A DNA stretch of 15,555 nucleotides from SZUA-217 sp034658975. GTDB taxonomy: Bacteria > Actinomycetota > Acidimicrobiia > Spongiisociales > ZC4RG35. Shown here piece after piece: positions 5,349 to 12,851 of the stretch. The DNA is taken from positions 1-15,555 of the forward strand of contig JAYEGJ010000018.1 in NCBI GenBank assembly GCA_034658975.1. Reading direction: 5' to 3'. Below the pieces are notes generated by a model, which was given only the letters and a program-made list of their open reading frames with translations, made no database searches and was not told where the DNA came from. Position numbers and translations under genes: made by a program. Position 1 is the stretch's first letter. Every line of letters starts with the position of its first letter.

Positions 5349-7661
5349 CTACTGACGGAAGACGTCCGGGGCGATCGGATCCTGCTCTCTTCGCCGCGCC
5401 GACAAAGCCGAGAGATATTGATTGGGAAAGGAGTGGTCGGCATAGCCGACGTCGATGGCGGCGTTCATCGTCCAGTACGGATCGACGAGGTGGGGCCGGG
5501 CCAGTACGCACAGGTCGGCTCGACCGGCCACCAGGATGTTGTGGATGTCGTCGATGGATGAGACCGCCCCCACCGTCATCGTCGGAATCCCGGCTTCATG
5601 CCGGATCCGATCGCTGAAGGGCGTCTGATACAGGCGGCCGTATTCCGGCTCGGCGAGTATCGAGGTTTGGCCTGTTGACACGTCGATGAGGTCACAACCG
5701 GCGGCCTTGAACGCTGCCGAGACCGCAACGGCATCGTCCCCGTCGAAGCCTCCTTCGACCCAGTCCGTCGCCGAGATCCGAACGGAGATCGGTTTTCCGT
5801 CGGACCATTCCTCTCGCACAGCCTCGAAAATCTCGAGCGGATAGCGCATGCGATTCTCGAGAGAGCCGCCGTACTCATCGGACCTCTGATTGGAGAGAGG
5901 GCTGAGAAAGCTCGACAGCAGGTAGCCGTGGGCGAAATGGAGTTCGAGCCAGTCGAAACCGGCCCGCTCGGCCCGTCTCGTGGCGTCGACGTGCTGCTGT
6001 CTGACCCGGTCCATGTCAGGGCGAGTCATGGGAACGGGAACCTGGCTGTCGGGGCGGTACCGGATTGGCGACGGTCCGAGGATTTCCCAGTTGCCGTCGT
6101 CGAGGGGATCGGAGTCGCCTTCCCACATCAGCTTGGTCGACCCCTTGCGGCCGGAATGGCCGAGTTGGATGCCGGCCTTGGCGTGGCTGTTCTCATGGAT
6201 GAAGTCGACTATCCGCTTCCATTCGTCGGCCTGGGAGTCTGTCCAGATACCGGTGCATCCGGGGCTGATCCGGCCTTCGGGAGACACGCAGGTCATTTCG
6301 GTCATCACCAGCCCCGCGCCACCAACGGCGCGGCTACCGAGATGCACCAGGTGCCAGTCGCTGGGCATCCCGTCTACGGCCGAATACTGCGCCATCGGAG
6401 ACACGACGACGCGGTTGGGGAGGACGGTGTCGCGGACCTGAAACGGATGGAACATTGGAGGGGTGTCGGCCGTTGGCGAGCCCACGCTGAAATGGTCGGA
6501 AGCCGCGTACCACTCGTCGACCTCGGACATGTACTGGGGATCGCGCAATCGAAGATTGTCGTATGTGATGCGCTGGCTTCGGGTCAGCATGGAGAAGACA
6601 AACTGCTCCGCGTCCATGTGTCGATATCGGTCGGTGCCTTCGAACCATTCCAGGCTGGCCTTGGCCGCGCGCTGAAGACTCTCGACTCCGGGCCGCCGCT
6701 CTTCCTCGTATGCCTCCAGAGCCTTGTCGAGTGAACGGTCGCTCAGCAGGACATCGGCCAGAGTGATGGCATCTTCCATGGCCAGCTTGGTGCCCGATCC
6801 GACGGAGAAATGGGCGGTGTGGATCGCGTCACCCATGAGCACGACGTTGTCGTGATGCCACTTCTCACAAGTGATGGTCGGGAAGGTCAGCCAGCGCGAG
6901 TTGTTGCCATCCAGTCGGTGGCCGTCGAGATGTTCGGCGAACATCTCCTCGCAGGTCTCGAGTGCGAACTGATCGGTAACACCAGGGGCGAAGGTCTCGT
7001 TCTCGGTGCGACCAAATCCCAGGTCTCGCCATGTTTTGGGGGCCATTTCGACGATGAAGGTGCTGCCCTCGTCGGAGTACGGATAGATGTGGGCCCACAC
7101 CAGTCCGAGGGGGGTGTCTTCGAAGATGAAGTGGAATTTGTCGAAGACCTTTGGAGTCCCGAACCAGATGTACTTGTTGGGCCGCCAGTCGAACGAAGGT
7201 CTGATGTGGTCGATGAGCGCGTCGCGGATAACGGAGTTCTTGCCGTCGGCGCCGACGATCAGGTCCGCCGGAGGCACCTCTTCGAGCGATGCGATGTCGG
7301 TCGAGAAATGGAGATTCGCTCCGACCTCCCCGGCCCGATCGGTGAGGATCTCGAGCAGGTCCCTCCTGCTGGCAGCGGCAAACCCGTGGCCGCCCGACCA
7401 AACCCGGCGTCCTGAGAAGTGGCGAACCTCGATGTCGCCCCATTGCTTGAAGGCACCGGTGAGTGCCGTGTAGGAGGGCTCATCGGCCTCCCTGAAGTGA
7501 TCGAGGGTCTCGTTGGAGAAGACCACTCCGAACCCATAGGCATCCTGGGGCGTGTTGCGCTCGTAGACATCGACAGCCAGGTCCGGGCGGCGCTTCTTGA
7601 GGAGGATCGCCAGATACAGCCCTGCGGGCCCACCGCCGACGATCGAAACACTGGAGAACAT
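5349..7661 (-). CDS. bifunctional FAD monooxygenase / Old Yellow Enzyme fusion (salicylyl-CoA 5-hydroxylase or anthraniloyl-CoA monooxygenase/reductase type)
   Basis: A 770-residue two-domain protein. Residues 1 to about 395 form a class A flavin monooxygenase: VSIVGGGPAGLYLA (5-18) binds FAD, ADLIVGADGKNSVIR (132-146) is the DG motif, and VLMGDAIHTAHFSVGSG (274-290) is the GD motif. From about 403 the rest is an OYE-family FMN reductase: HPFQV..LPNRVVVSPMAQYS at the start, His575 and His578 in LHFAHGYLLSSFLSPLSNQR, then DEYGGSLENR (596-604). This order and length match 2-aminobenzoyl-CoA monooxygenase/reductase and proteins named bifunctional salicylyl-CoA 5-hydroxylase/oxidoreductase, which hydroxylate an aromatic CoA thioester and, with the second domain, may reduce the product. 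The substrate cannot be read from sequence. ATG at 7661 sits five bases after the pfkA stop, so the two are co-transcribed. No CoA ligase or ring-cleavage genes flank it. Confidence 0.9.
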   Translation of the reverse strand: MFSSVSIVGGGPAGLYLAILLKKRRPDLAVDVYERNTPQDAYGFGVVFSNETLDHFREADEPSYTALTGAFKQWGDIEVRHFSGRRVWSGGHGFAAASRRDLLEILTDRAGEVGANLHFSTDIASLEEVPPADLIVGADGKNSVIRDALIDHIRPSFDWRPNKYIWFGTPKVFDKFHFIFEDTPLGLVWAHIYPYSDEGSTFIVEMAPKTWRDLGFGRTENETFAPGVTDQFALETCEEMFAEHLDGHRLDGNNSRWLTFPTITCEKWHHDNVVLMGDAIHTAHFSVGSGTKLAMEDAITLADVLLSDRSLDKALEAYEEERRPGVESLQRAAKASLEWFEGTDRYRHMDAEQFVFSMLTRSQRITYDNLRLRDPQYMSEVDEWYAASDHFSVGSPTADTPPMFHPFQVRDTVLPNRVVVSPMAQYSAVDGMPSDWHLVHLGSRAVGGAGLVMTEMTCVSPEGRISPGCTGIWTDSQADEWKRIVDFIHENSHAKAGIQLGHSGRKGSTKLMWEGDSDPLDDGNWEILGPSPIRYRPDSQVPVPMTRPDMDRVRQQHVDATRRAERAGFDWLELHFAHGYLLSSFLSPLSNQRSDEYGGSLENRMRYPLEIFEAVREEWSDGKPISVRISATDWVEGGFDGDDAVAVSAAFKAAGCDLIDVSTGQTSILAEPEYGRLYQTPFSDRIRHEAGIPTMTVGAVSSIDDIHNILVAGRADLCVLARPHLVDPYWTMNAAIDVGYADHSFPNQYLSALSARRREQDPIAPDVFRQ

Positions 7662-7666
7662 GACGC

Positions 7667-8788
7667 TCAGTCTCCCAGGGCGATGCCCAGATGCCGTGCC
7701 GCTCTCATCCACGGGTGATCAAGGGGAACGGCCTTTGTCTTTCCTGCGACCTCATCGAGGGGGACTGCCTCCACAGATTGGCCCCGGGAGGCAATCAGCA
7801 CCCCATGTATTCCTTCGGCGATGTAGTCGGCACAGGCGGTGCCGAGCCTGGTGGCAAGCAGTCGATCGGCCGGCGAGGGGGTTCCTCCACGCTGGACATG
7901 GCCGAGGATCGTGAGTCGGGATTCGAGACCCGTGAGTTCTGACAGTTGGGAGGCGAGTGAGGAGGTCCCACCGGCTTTCCGCTCATCGAATGCCTTGATT
8001 TTCTTCTTGACAGTCCGGCGCTCCTTGTCTTCCAGGCCGCTCATCTTGGTGACCATCTCATCGCGTTTCATGGCGTCTTCCCGGGAAATGGCTCCCTCGG
8101 CTACCGCCACGATCGAGAAGCTGGATCCCGCTGCCCGGCGCTCCGAGATCGAGGATGCGACCGCCTCGACGTCGTAGGGGATCTCGGGAATGAGGATGAC
8201 GTCGGCCCCGCCGGCGAGACCGGAGCCGAGAGCCAGCCAACCCACGTTGTGCCCCATGATCTCGGTCAACATGATTCTGTGGTGGGAGTGGGCAGTTGAG
8301 TGGATGCGATCGATGGCCTCGGTAGCGATCGTCATTGCAGTGTCGAAGCCGAAAGTGATATCGGTTCCGTAGACATCGTTGTCGATGGTTTTCGGAAGGA
8401 TGAGGATCGGGATCCCGGCCTCCTCGAGCTTGACGGCGTTCTTCACGGTCCCGTCGCCACCAAGGCAGACGAGCGCCTCGATGCTGTGACCCTCGATGTT
8501 CTCTCTCATCAACGGGCGCATGTCCATGCGTTGGCCATTGCCCATGTCCATCCTGTCGACCTTCGCCCGGCTGGTCCCCAGTACGGTCCCACCGCGGGTG
8601 AGAATTCCGGACAGATCTTCATCGTGGAGGTGGACGAATCGATTCTGCATCAGTCCGACGAACCCGTCGAGGAATCCGATGACGTTCATCCCGTGAGCCC
8701 TTTGGGCGGCCTTCCCGACGGCACGTATGGCCGCGTTGAGGCCGGGACTGTCGCCGCCGGCGGTGAGGATTCCTATCGATCGAGCCAC
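7667..8788 (-). CDS. pfkA: 6-phosphofructokinase
   Basis: A 373-residue PfkA-family enzyme phosphorylating fructose 6-phosphate. It has ILTAGGDSPGLNAAIR (7-22) for nucleotide binding, CLGGDGTVKNA (108-118), the catalytic PKTIDND (132-138) and the substrate loop HVQRGGTPSPADR near the C-terminus. GGDG, with Gly rather than Asp at the position of E. coli Gly104, points to ATP as donor, whereas PKTIDND with Lys at the next diagnostic position is the form seen in PPi-dependent enzymes and in actinobacterial ATP-PFKs. ATP is therefore likelier but not certain. It is a little longer than typical, with a charged helical insert around residues 240-280. GTG at 8788 is the only start between the purL stop and the conserved domain. 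A TAGCAT hexamer lies 7 nt upstream. It follows purL after 21 bp and precedes the FAD/OYE gene by 5 bp. Confidence 0.96.
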   Translation of the reverse strand: MARSIGILTAGGDSPGLNAAIRAVGKAAQRAHGMNVIGFLDGFVGLMQNRFVHLHDEDLSGILTRGGTVLGTSRAKVDRMDMGNGQRMDMRPLMRENIEGHSIEALVCLGGDGTVKNAVKLEEAGIPILILPKTIDNDVYGTDITFGFDTAMTIATEAIDRIHSTAHSHHRIMLTEIMGHNVGWLALGSGLAGGADVILIPEIPYDVEAVASSISERRAAGSSFSIVAVAEGAISREDAMKRDEMVTKMSGLEDKERRTVKKKIKAFDERKAGGTSSLASQLSELTGLESRLTILGHVQRGGTPSPADRLLATRLGTACADYIAEGIHGVLIASRGQSVEAVPLDEVAGKTKAVPLDHPWMRAARHLGIALGD

Positions 8789-8795
8789 GTGACTG

Positions 8796-8801
8796 ATGCT
8801 A
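8796..8801 (-). promoter_or_regulatory. putative -10 box of pfkA (leaderless)
   Basis: The minus-strand hexamer TAGCAT is followed by CAGTCAC and then GTG, a 7-nt gap. It sits entirely in the 21-bp gap after the purL stop. It would give pfkA and the downstream FAD/OYE gene their own promoter within the purine cluster. Confidence 0.6.
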
Positions 8802-8809
8802 GGCCCGGC

Positions 8810-10960
8810 TCAGCCGGCCATTGCTCCGGGGATGGCTCCTGACCAAGCGGCTGTTGCGTCATCGAGGGCGATGCCCGATCCGTTGATCTCGATCGTCCTT
8901 CCTCCCATCGATCCCACCTGCCGGGCGATATCGGCAGGCAACTCGAGCGTTCCGAGCCCGGCGACGATCAGGAATCGGTGTGGATCCTCGGAGAAAGGAT
9001 TCTCAACCTGCACGCTTGCTCCAACGCCGGATTCGATGCAGATCTCAGCCAGTGCGACAGCGAGGCCTCCGTCAGAGATGTCGTGCAAGACCGGAGCCTC
9101 ATGCGCGAGGCTTATCGCTAGCTCGATCACCCGCTTTGCCATCCCGGCATCGGGCTCGGTCGGCCGCCCGGTGAGTTCACGATTGAGGATTCTCTGGACT
9201 GTTGAACCAGCGAGATTGCCGGTTGCGGCGGGGCCGACCTCCCAGATCTCCATGCCTTCTGAAGCGTTTCCGAACCGGGGCGGGCTTGCCGGCATCGGGT
9301 CGGCAAGGCCGAGCAGTCCGACCACCGGCGTCGGATGTATGTCGACGCCGTCGGTCTCGTTGTAGAACGACACGTTGCCACCGACAACCGGGATCCCGAG
9401 GGCTTCGCAGGCCTCGGACATGCCGTCGACGCTCTCGGTGAATTGCCACATCACCTCTGGCTTCTCAGGGTTCCCGAAGTTGAGATTGTCTACCACCGCC
9501 ATGGGCTTGGCACCGGTGACGGCGACGTTGAGCGCCGCTTCGTACACAAGCCGGGCTGCGCCGGCACGCGGATCGAGGTAGCAGAGGCGGCCGTTGCCGT
9601 CGGTCGACACCGAGAGCGCCTTGTCGGTCCCCTTCACCCTGAGCAGAGAGCCGTCGCTACCCGGCCCGACAATGGTGTTGAGGAAGAGCATGTGGTCGTA
9701 CTGCTCGTGGACCCATGCCGACGAGCCGATACCGGGATCGGCGAGGACTTGTGCCAGAAGCCCGGCAGGGTCGCCGAGTTCGACCGATGCGGGATCGTTC
9801 CAGAGCGTGTCTACCCAGGAGGGGCGCTCGATGGGCCGGCTGTAGAGGGGAGCGTCGTCGGCAAGCGACGCTGCCGGCATGCTGGCAACCAGTTCACCCT
9901 CGTAGTGGATGTTCAGCGTTGCCCCCGGCTTGACTTCCCCGACAACTGCCGAGTCGATCTCCCATTTTCCGGCGATTGCGAGGACCTCATCGACACGCTC
10001 CGGGGCAACGAAGGCCATCATTCGCTCCTGCGACTCCGACATCAGCAGCTCTGGTGCGGTCATGCCCGACTCACGGGTGTGCACGGCGTCGAGGTCGACG
10101 TCCATCCCCACTCCGGCCCGTCCGGCCGGCTCCGACGTCGCACAGGAGAGACCAGCCGCGCCCAGATCCTGGACTCCGACCACGAGACCCTTCTCGTAGA
10201 GCTCGAGGCAGGCCTCGATCAGCTTCTTCTCTTCGAAGGGGTCGCCGACTTGAACACTCGGTCGCTTCTCCTGGGATTCGTCGTCGAAGCTCGCCGAGGC
10301 CAGGACCGACGCCCCGCCGATCCCGTCGCGTCCCGTCGCCTTGCCCAGTAGGACTGCGATGGATCCGGGCTCGCCGGCCGTGCCGAGGACCAGTTGCTCT
10401 TTGCGGAGAAGGCCGAGGCACATGACATTGACGAGTGGGTTGCCGGTGTAGCAGTCGTCGAACTCGACCTCGCCGCCGACAGTCGGGACGCCGACAGCGT
10501 TGCCATATCCTGCGATGCCCGCGACCACACCCTTGAACAGGTAGCGGTTCTTCGGCTGGTCGAGCGGGCCGAACCTGATCTGATCCCAAAGTGCGATCGG
10601 GCGAGCGCCCATGGTGAAGACGTCCCTCAGGATTCCCCCGACTCCGGTCGCTGCACCCTGGTACGGCTCGACGAACGACGGATGGTTGTGACTCTCGATG
10701 CGGAGTGCGGCGAGCCAGCCGCCACCGATGTCGACAACACCGGCGTTCTCTCCCGGGCCGACCACGACCCAAGGGGCCTCGGTGGGGAAGCGGCTCAGGT
10801 GGCCCCGGGACGACTTGTACGAGCAGTGCTCCGACCACATCACCGAGTACATGGCCAGTTCTGCGGGCATCGGGGGACGGTCGAGAATGTCGACGACCGT
10901 TTGGTACTCGTCGTCGGTCATCCCGAGTTGACGGTGGACCGGTTCGGCTGCCGTTGTCAC
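8810..10960 (-). CDS. purL: phosphoribosylformylglycinamidine synthase, large subunit (small PurL type)
   Basis: A 716-residue synthetase subunit of the PurLQS complex that converts FGAR to FGAM using ATP and ammonia supplied by PurQ. It has the two-fold PurM-like organisation of small PurL proteins. SEHCSYKSSR (43-52) supplies the catalytic His45 region, RIESHNHPSFVEPYQGAATGVGG (from 87) binds Mg/ATP, and DLGAAGLSCATSE and DNLNFGNPEKPE lie in the ATP domains. HDISDGGLAVALAE lies near the C-terminus. Length is slightly below that of Bacillus PurL. The GTG start overlaps the purQ stop (GTGA), placing it in one translationally coupled purC-S-Q-L unit. Nothing appears broken. Confidence 0.97.
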   Translation of the reverse strand: MTTAAEPVHRQLGMTDDEYQTVVDILDRPPMPAELAMYSVMWSEHCSYKSSRGHLSRFPTEAPWVVVGPGENAGVVDIGGGWLAALRIESHNHPSFVEPYQGAATGVGGILRDVFTMGARPIALWDQIRFGPLDQPKNRYLFKGVVAGIAGYGNAVGVPTVGGEVEFDDCYTGNPLVNVMCLGLLRKEQLVLGTAGEPGSIAVLLGKATGRDGIGGASVLASASFDDESQEKRPSVQVGDPFEEKKLIEACLELYEKGLVVGVQDLGAAGLSCATSEPAGRAGVGMDVDLDAVHTRESGMTAPELLMSESQERMMAFVAPERVDEVLAIAGKWEIDSAVVGEVKPGATLNIHYEGELVASMPAASLADDAPLYSRPIERPSWVDTLWNDPASVELGDPAGLLAQVLADPGIGSSAWVHEQYDHMLFLNTIVGPGSDGSLLRVKGTDKALSVSTDGNGRLCYLDPRAGAARLVYEAALNVAVTGAKPMAVVDNLNFGNPEKPEVMWQFTESVDGMSEACEALGIPVVGGNVSFYNETDGVDIHPTPVVGLLGLADPMPASPPRFGNASEGMEIWEVGPAATGNLAGSTVQRILNRELTGRPTEPDAGMAKRVIELAISLAHEAPVLHDISDGGLAVALAEICIESGVGASVQVENPFSEDPHRFLIVAGLGTLELPADIARQVGSMGGRTIEINGSGIALDDATAAWSGAIPGAMAG

Positions 10961-11601
10961 GCCGGTACCAGCGAAGCCAGATAGGAGCCAAGCAGGACCT
11001 CACCGTCTGCCGAGCCGAGGACCTCCTCGATGGCGCGCTCGGGGTGGGGCATGATCCCGACGACGTTCCCGGCGGCGTTGGCGATTGCGGCAGCCTGATT
11101 TTGAGAACCGTTGGGATCGTCGGTGTATCGAAGTGCGACCCGGCCGGTGCCGGATGTATCGACCCAGTTCCCCTCGTAGGAGTTGAGCGGGATCGTGAGT
11201 CTCTGTCCGATGGTGGCCTCACGCGTCAGGATCGTGTCGGAGTCGACGACCTCGAGATCCACCGGACGACAGATGAAGGAGAGATCGCGATTGGCGATCA
11301 GAGCGCCGGGCAGAAGTCCGGCCTCACACAGAATCTGGAGACCGTTGCAGATACCGAGAACGGGTGCTCCTTCGGCGGACATCCGATCGACCTCGGCCAT
11401 CACGGGGGAGAAGCGGGCGATGGCGCCCGTCCTCAAATAGTCACCGTGTGCGAAGCCACCGGGAAGGATCACACCATCGAAGTCGGAAAGGTCGGCCTCG
11501 CGGTGCCAAACCAATTCGGCGTCTCCGCCAAGCGACTTCAGGGCGTAGACGACGTCGTGCTCGCAGTTGGTTCCGGGGAAGACGACAACCGCCGTCCTCA
11601 T
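10957..11601 (-). CDS. purQ: phosphoribosylformylglycinamidine synthase, glutaminase subunit
   Basis: A 214-residue class I glutamine amidotransferase. It has the expected opening TAVVVFPGTNCEHD, the nucleophile Cys85 in LGICNGLQIL (82-91), and the His186/Glu188 pair in MPHPER (184-189). It releases ammonia from glutamine for PurL. The start is ATG at 11601-11599, overlapping the purS stop (ATGA). A longer frame extends upstream into purS but has no family similarity. The gene sits between purS and purL, the classical order, and should be made in equal amounts through coupled translation. Confidence 0.97.
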   Translation of the reverse strand: MRTAVVVFPGTNCEHDVVYALKSLGGDAELVWHREADLSDFDGVILPGGFAHGDYLRTGAIARFSPVMAEVDRMSAEGAPVLGICNGLQILCEAGLLPGALIANRDLSFICRPVDLEVVDSDTILTREATIGQRLTIPLNSYEGNWVDTSGTGRVALRYTDDPNGSQNQAAAIANAAGNVVGIMPHPERAIEEVLGSADGEVLLGSYLASLVPA

Positions 11602-11840
11602 TCGGCGACCTCGACCTCGAAGTCTTCCAGAACTGGATTGGCAAGAACTTGCAGGCACATTTCCTCGACCCTCGACCTGATGACGTCTGCGTCGTCGCCG
11701 ACGACTTCCATGTGGATGACGCGATCCATTCGCACGGCTTCGGTTTCGGTGTAGCCGAGATCATGGAGTGCCCTCATGACAGTCACCCCCTCGGGATCGG
11801 CGATCTCGGGCCGGCGGTTGATGGTCACCGTGACTTTCAA
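11598..11840 (-). CDS. purS: phosphoribosylformylglycinamidine synthase subunit PurS
   Basis: An 80-residue protein matching PurS, the small dimeric subunit that bridges PurL and PurQ in the FGAM synthase complex. Diagnostic segments are KVTVTINRRPEIADPEG at the start, then ALHDLGYTETEAVRM, and MCLQVLANPVLEDFEVEV at the end. The start is TTG at 11840-11838. It overlaps the purC stop (TTGA) and is supported by a strong ribosome binding site, GGAGG, with six bases between it and TTG. No ATG or GTG would leave the first strand intact. Confidence 0.96.
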   Translation of the reverse strand: MKVTVTINRRPEIADPEGVTVMRALHDLGYTETEAVRMDRVIHMEVVGDDADVIRSRVEEMCLQVLANPVLEDFEVEVAE

Positions 11841-12736
11841 GATGAACCTCCAGTGGTCGGGCCACTAGTGAGGTAGTCCCGGAACGAGCCACCGGTGATG
11901 CGTTCGTAGGCCTCGATGTAACGGGCGCGGGTGCCCTCGACGATCTCGTCGGGAAGTGTGGGGGGCGGGGGGTTCTTGTCCCACGGCTGGCCCTCCAGCC
12001 ATTCGCGAACGTACTGCTTGTCGAACGAAGGGACCTCGCTACCGGGCACCCACTCGTCGGCCGGCCAGTAGCGGGAGGAATCGGGGGTGAGCACCTCGTC
12101 GATGAGAAGGAGCTCCCCATCTGAATAGCCGAACTCGAACTTGGTGTCGGCGAGGATCACCCCTCGCTCGGCGGCGTACTCGTTTGCCCTCCGGTAGATG
12201 TCGATGGAGCGACGTTTGAGCTCCTCGTAGAGATCGTCGCCGAGAATCTCGCGTGTTTGAGACTCGGTGATGTTCTCGTCGTGCCCGGTGGAGGCCTTGG
12301 TGGCCGGGGTGAAGATGGGCTCGGGAAGCTTGTCCGCCATTGCCAGCCCGTCGGGAAGGTGCTCCGTGGTAGGACCGCCACCGTCTCGATACTCCCGCCA
12401 TGAGGAGCCGTAGAGATAGCCGCGCACGACACATTCGACGGGGATGACTTCGGCCTTGCGTACGACCATCGCCCGTCCCGTCATCTCCGACCTCTCGTCG
12501 TCGTCGAGACCCCGCACGTTGGCCAGGTCGGTTGTGATCAGATGATTGGGCGCGTCGAGCAGATCGAAGAAGTGGAGGCTGACCCCAGTGAGGACTCTCC
12601 CTTTGTCGGGGATGGGTTGATCCAGGATGACGTCGTATGCGGAGATGCGGTCCGTGGCAACGAAAAGGTAGGAGTTAGCGTCGATCTCGTAGATCTCCCT
12701 GACTTTCCCTGATCCAACATGAGCAAGACTCGGCAC
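11837..12736 (-). CDS. purC: phosphoribosylaminoimidazole-succinocarboxamide synthase
   Basis: A 299-residue SAICAR synthetase that joins CAIR and aspartate using ATP. It shows VGSGKVREIYEID near residue 7, VATDRISAYDVILDQPIPDKG, ECVVRGYLYGSSWREY, GHDENI and ADTKFEFGY, all typical of actinobacterial PurC. The start is taken as GTG at 12736-12734, just before SLAHVGSGKVRE. The frame stays open further upstream, but that part crosses the promoter region and resembles nothing. A TACTCT hexamer lies 8 nt before the GTG and there is no Shine-Dalgarno, so the transcript is probably leaderless. It heads the coupled purC-purS-purQ-purL unit and diverges from the CBS-BON gene. Confidence 0.95.
   Translation of the reverse strand: MPSLAHVGSGKVREIYEIDANSYLFVATDRISAYDVILDQPIPDKGRVLTGVSLHFFDLLDAPNHLITTDLANVRGLDDDERSEMTGRAMVVRKAEVIPVECVVRGYLYGSSWREYRDGGGPTTEHLPDGLAMADKLPEPIFTPATKASTGHDENITESQTREILGDDLYEELKRRSIDIYRRANEYAAERGVILADTKFEFGYSDGELLLIDEVLTPDSSRYWPADEWVPGSEVPSFDKQYVREWLEGQPWDKNPPPPTLPDEIVEGTRARYIEAYERITGGSFRDYLTSGPTTGGSS
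11847..11851 (-). promoter_or_regulatory. strong ribosome binding site for purS
   Basis: GGAGG on the minus strand, inside the last codons of purC, lies six bases before the TTG of purS. It decides the unusual TTG start and allows purS to be initiated independently of purC termination. Confidence 0.85.
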
Positions 12737-12744
12737 GCGGCGGC

Positions 12745-12750
12745 AGAGTA
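12745..12750 (-). promoter_or_regulatory. putative -10 box of purC operon (leaderless)
   Basis: The minus-strand hexamer TACTCT is followed by GCCGCCGC and then GTG, an 8-nt gap with no ribosome binding site. It lies in the 115-bp divergent region shared with the CBS-BON gene and would drive purC, purS, purQ and purL. Confidence 0.55.
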
Positions 12751-12782
12751 GCGGGCGGTAGCGGTACTCCCGATCGTCACCC

Positions 12783-12811
12783 GGCCGGGGGTCCAAATCC
12801 CCTAACGGGCC
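12783..12811. repeat. hairpin in the purC / CBS-BON divergent region
   Basis: GGGGG at 12787-12791 pairs with CCCCT at 12799-12803 (one G-T) around a 7-nt loop. Outer GGCC copies (12783-12786 and 12808-12811) can pair with a bulge. A wider pair CGGCAG/CTGCCG (12741-12746 and 12815-12820) encloses it and overlaps the purC -10 region. It could be an operator or 5' structure; no known regulator site is recognised. Confidence 0.4.
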
Positions 12812-12840
12812 TGCCTGCCGATAGGTAGCTTTGTAGGAAA

Positions 12841-12849
12841 AAGGAGGTG
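12841..12849 (+). promoter_or_regulatory. strong Shine-Dalgarno of the CBS-BON gene
   Basis: AAGGAGGTG lies just before the ATG at 12852 and is nearly a full match to the 16S anti-Shine-Dalgarno, with four bases between GGAGG and ATG. It contrasts with the leaderless starts elsewhere in the window. A TAGCTT at 12826-12831 could be its -10, giving a leader of about 14 nt. Confidence 0.85.
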
Positions 12850-12851
12850 TC

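Noticed and set aside
5074..5561. Plus-strand open frames in the 5.1-5.5 kb region
   Set aside because: Low-complexity translations arise from the GC-rich inverted repeats and from the antisense of the OYE domain; there is no ribosome binding site or family similarity.
9335..10351. 338-aa open frame on the plus strand opposite purL
   Set aside because: It lies wholly inside the well-supported purL gene, has no family signature, and long antisense frames are expected in GC-rich coding DNA.
12738..12811. tRNA-like T-arm (GGGGG, TCCAAAT loop, CCCCT) in the purC/CBS gap
   Set aside because: The following 7 bases (AACGGGC) have no complementary acceptor strand upstream, no anticodon arm or proper D-arm can be drawn, and the T-loop has C instead of the conserved second T.
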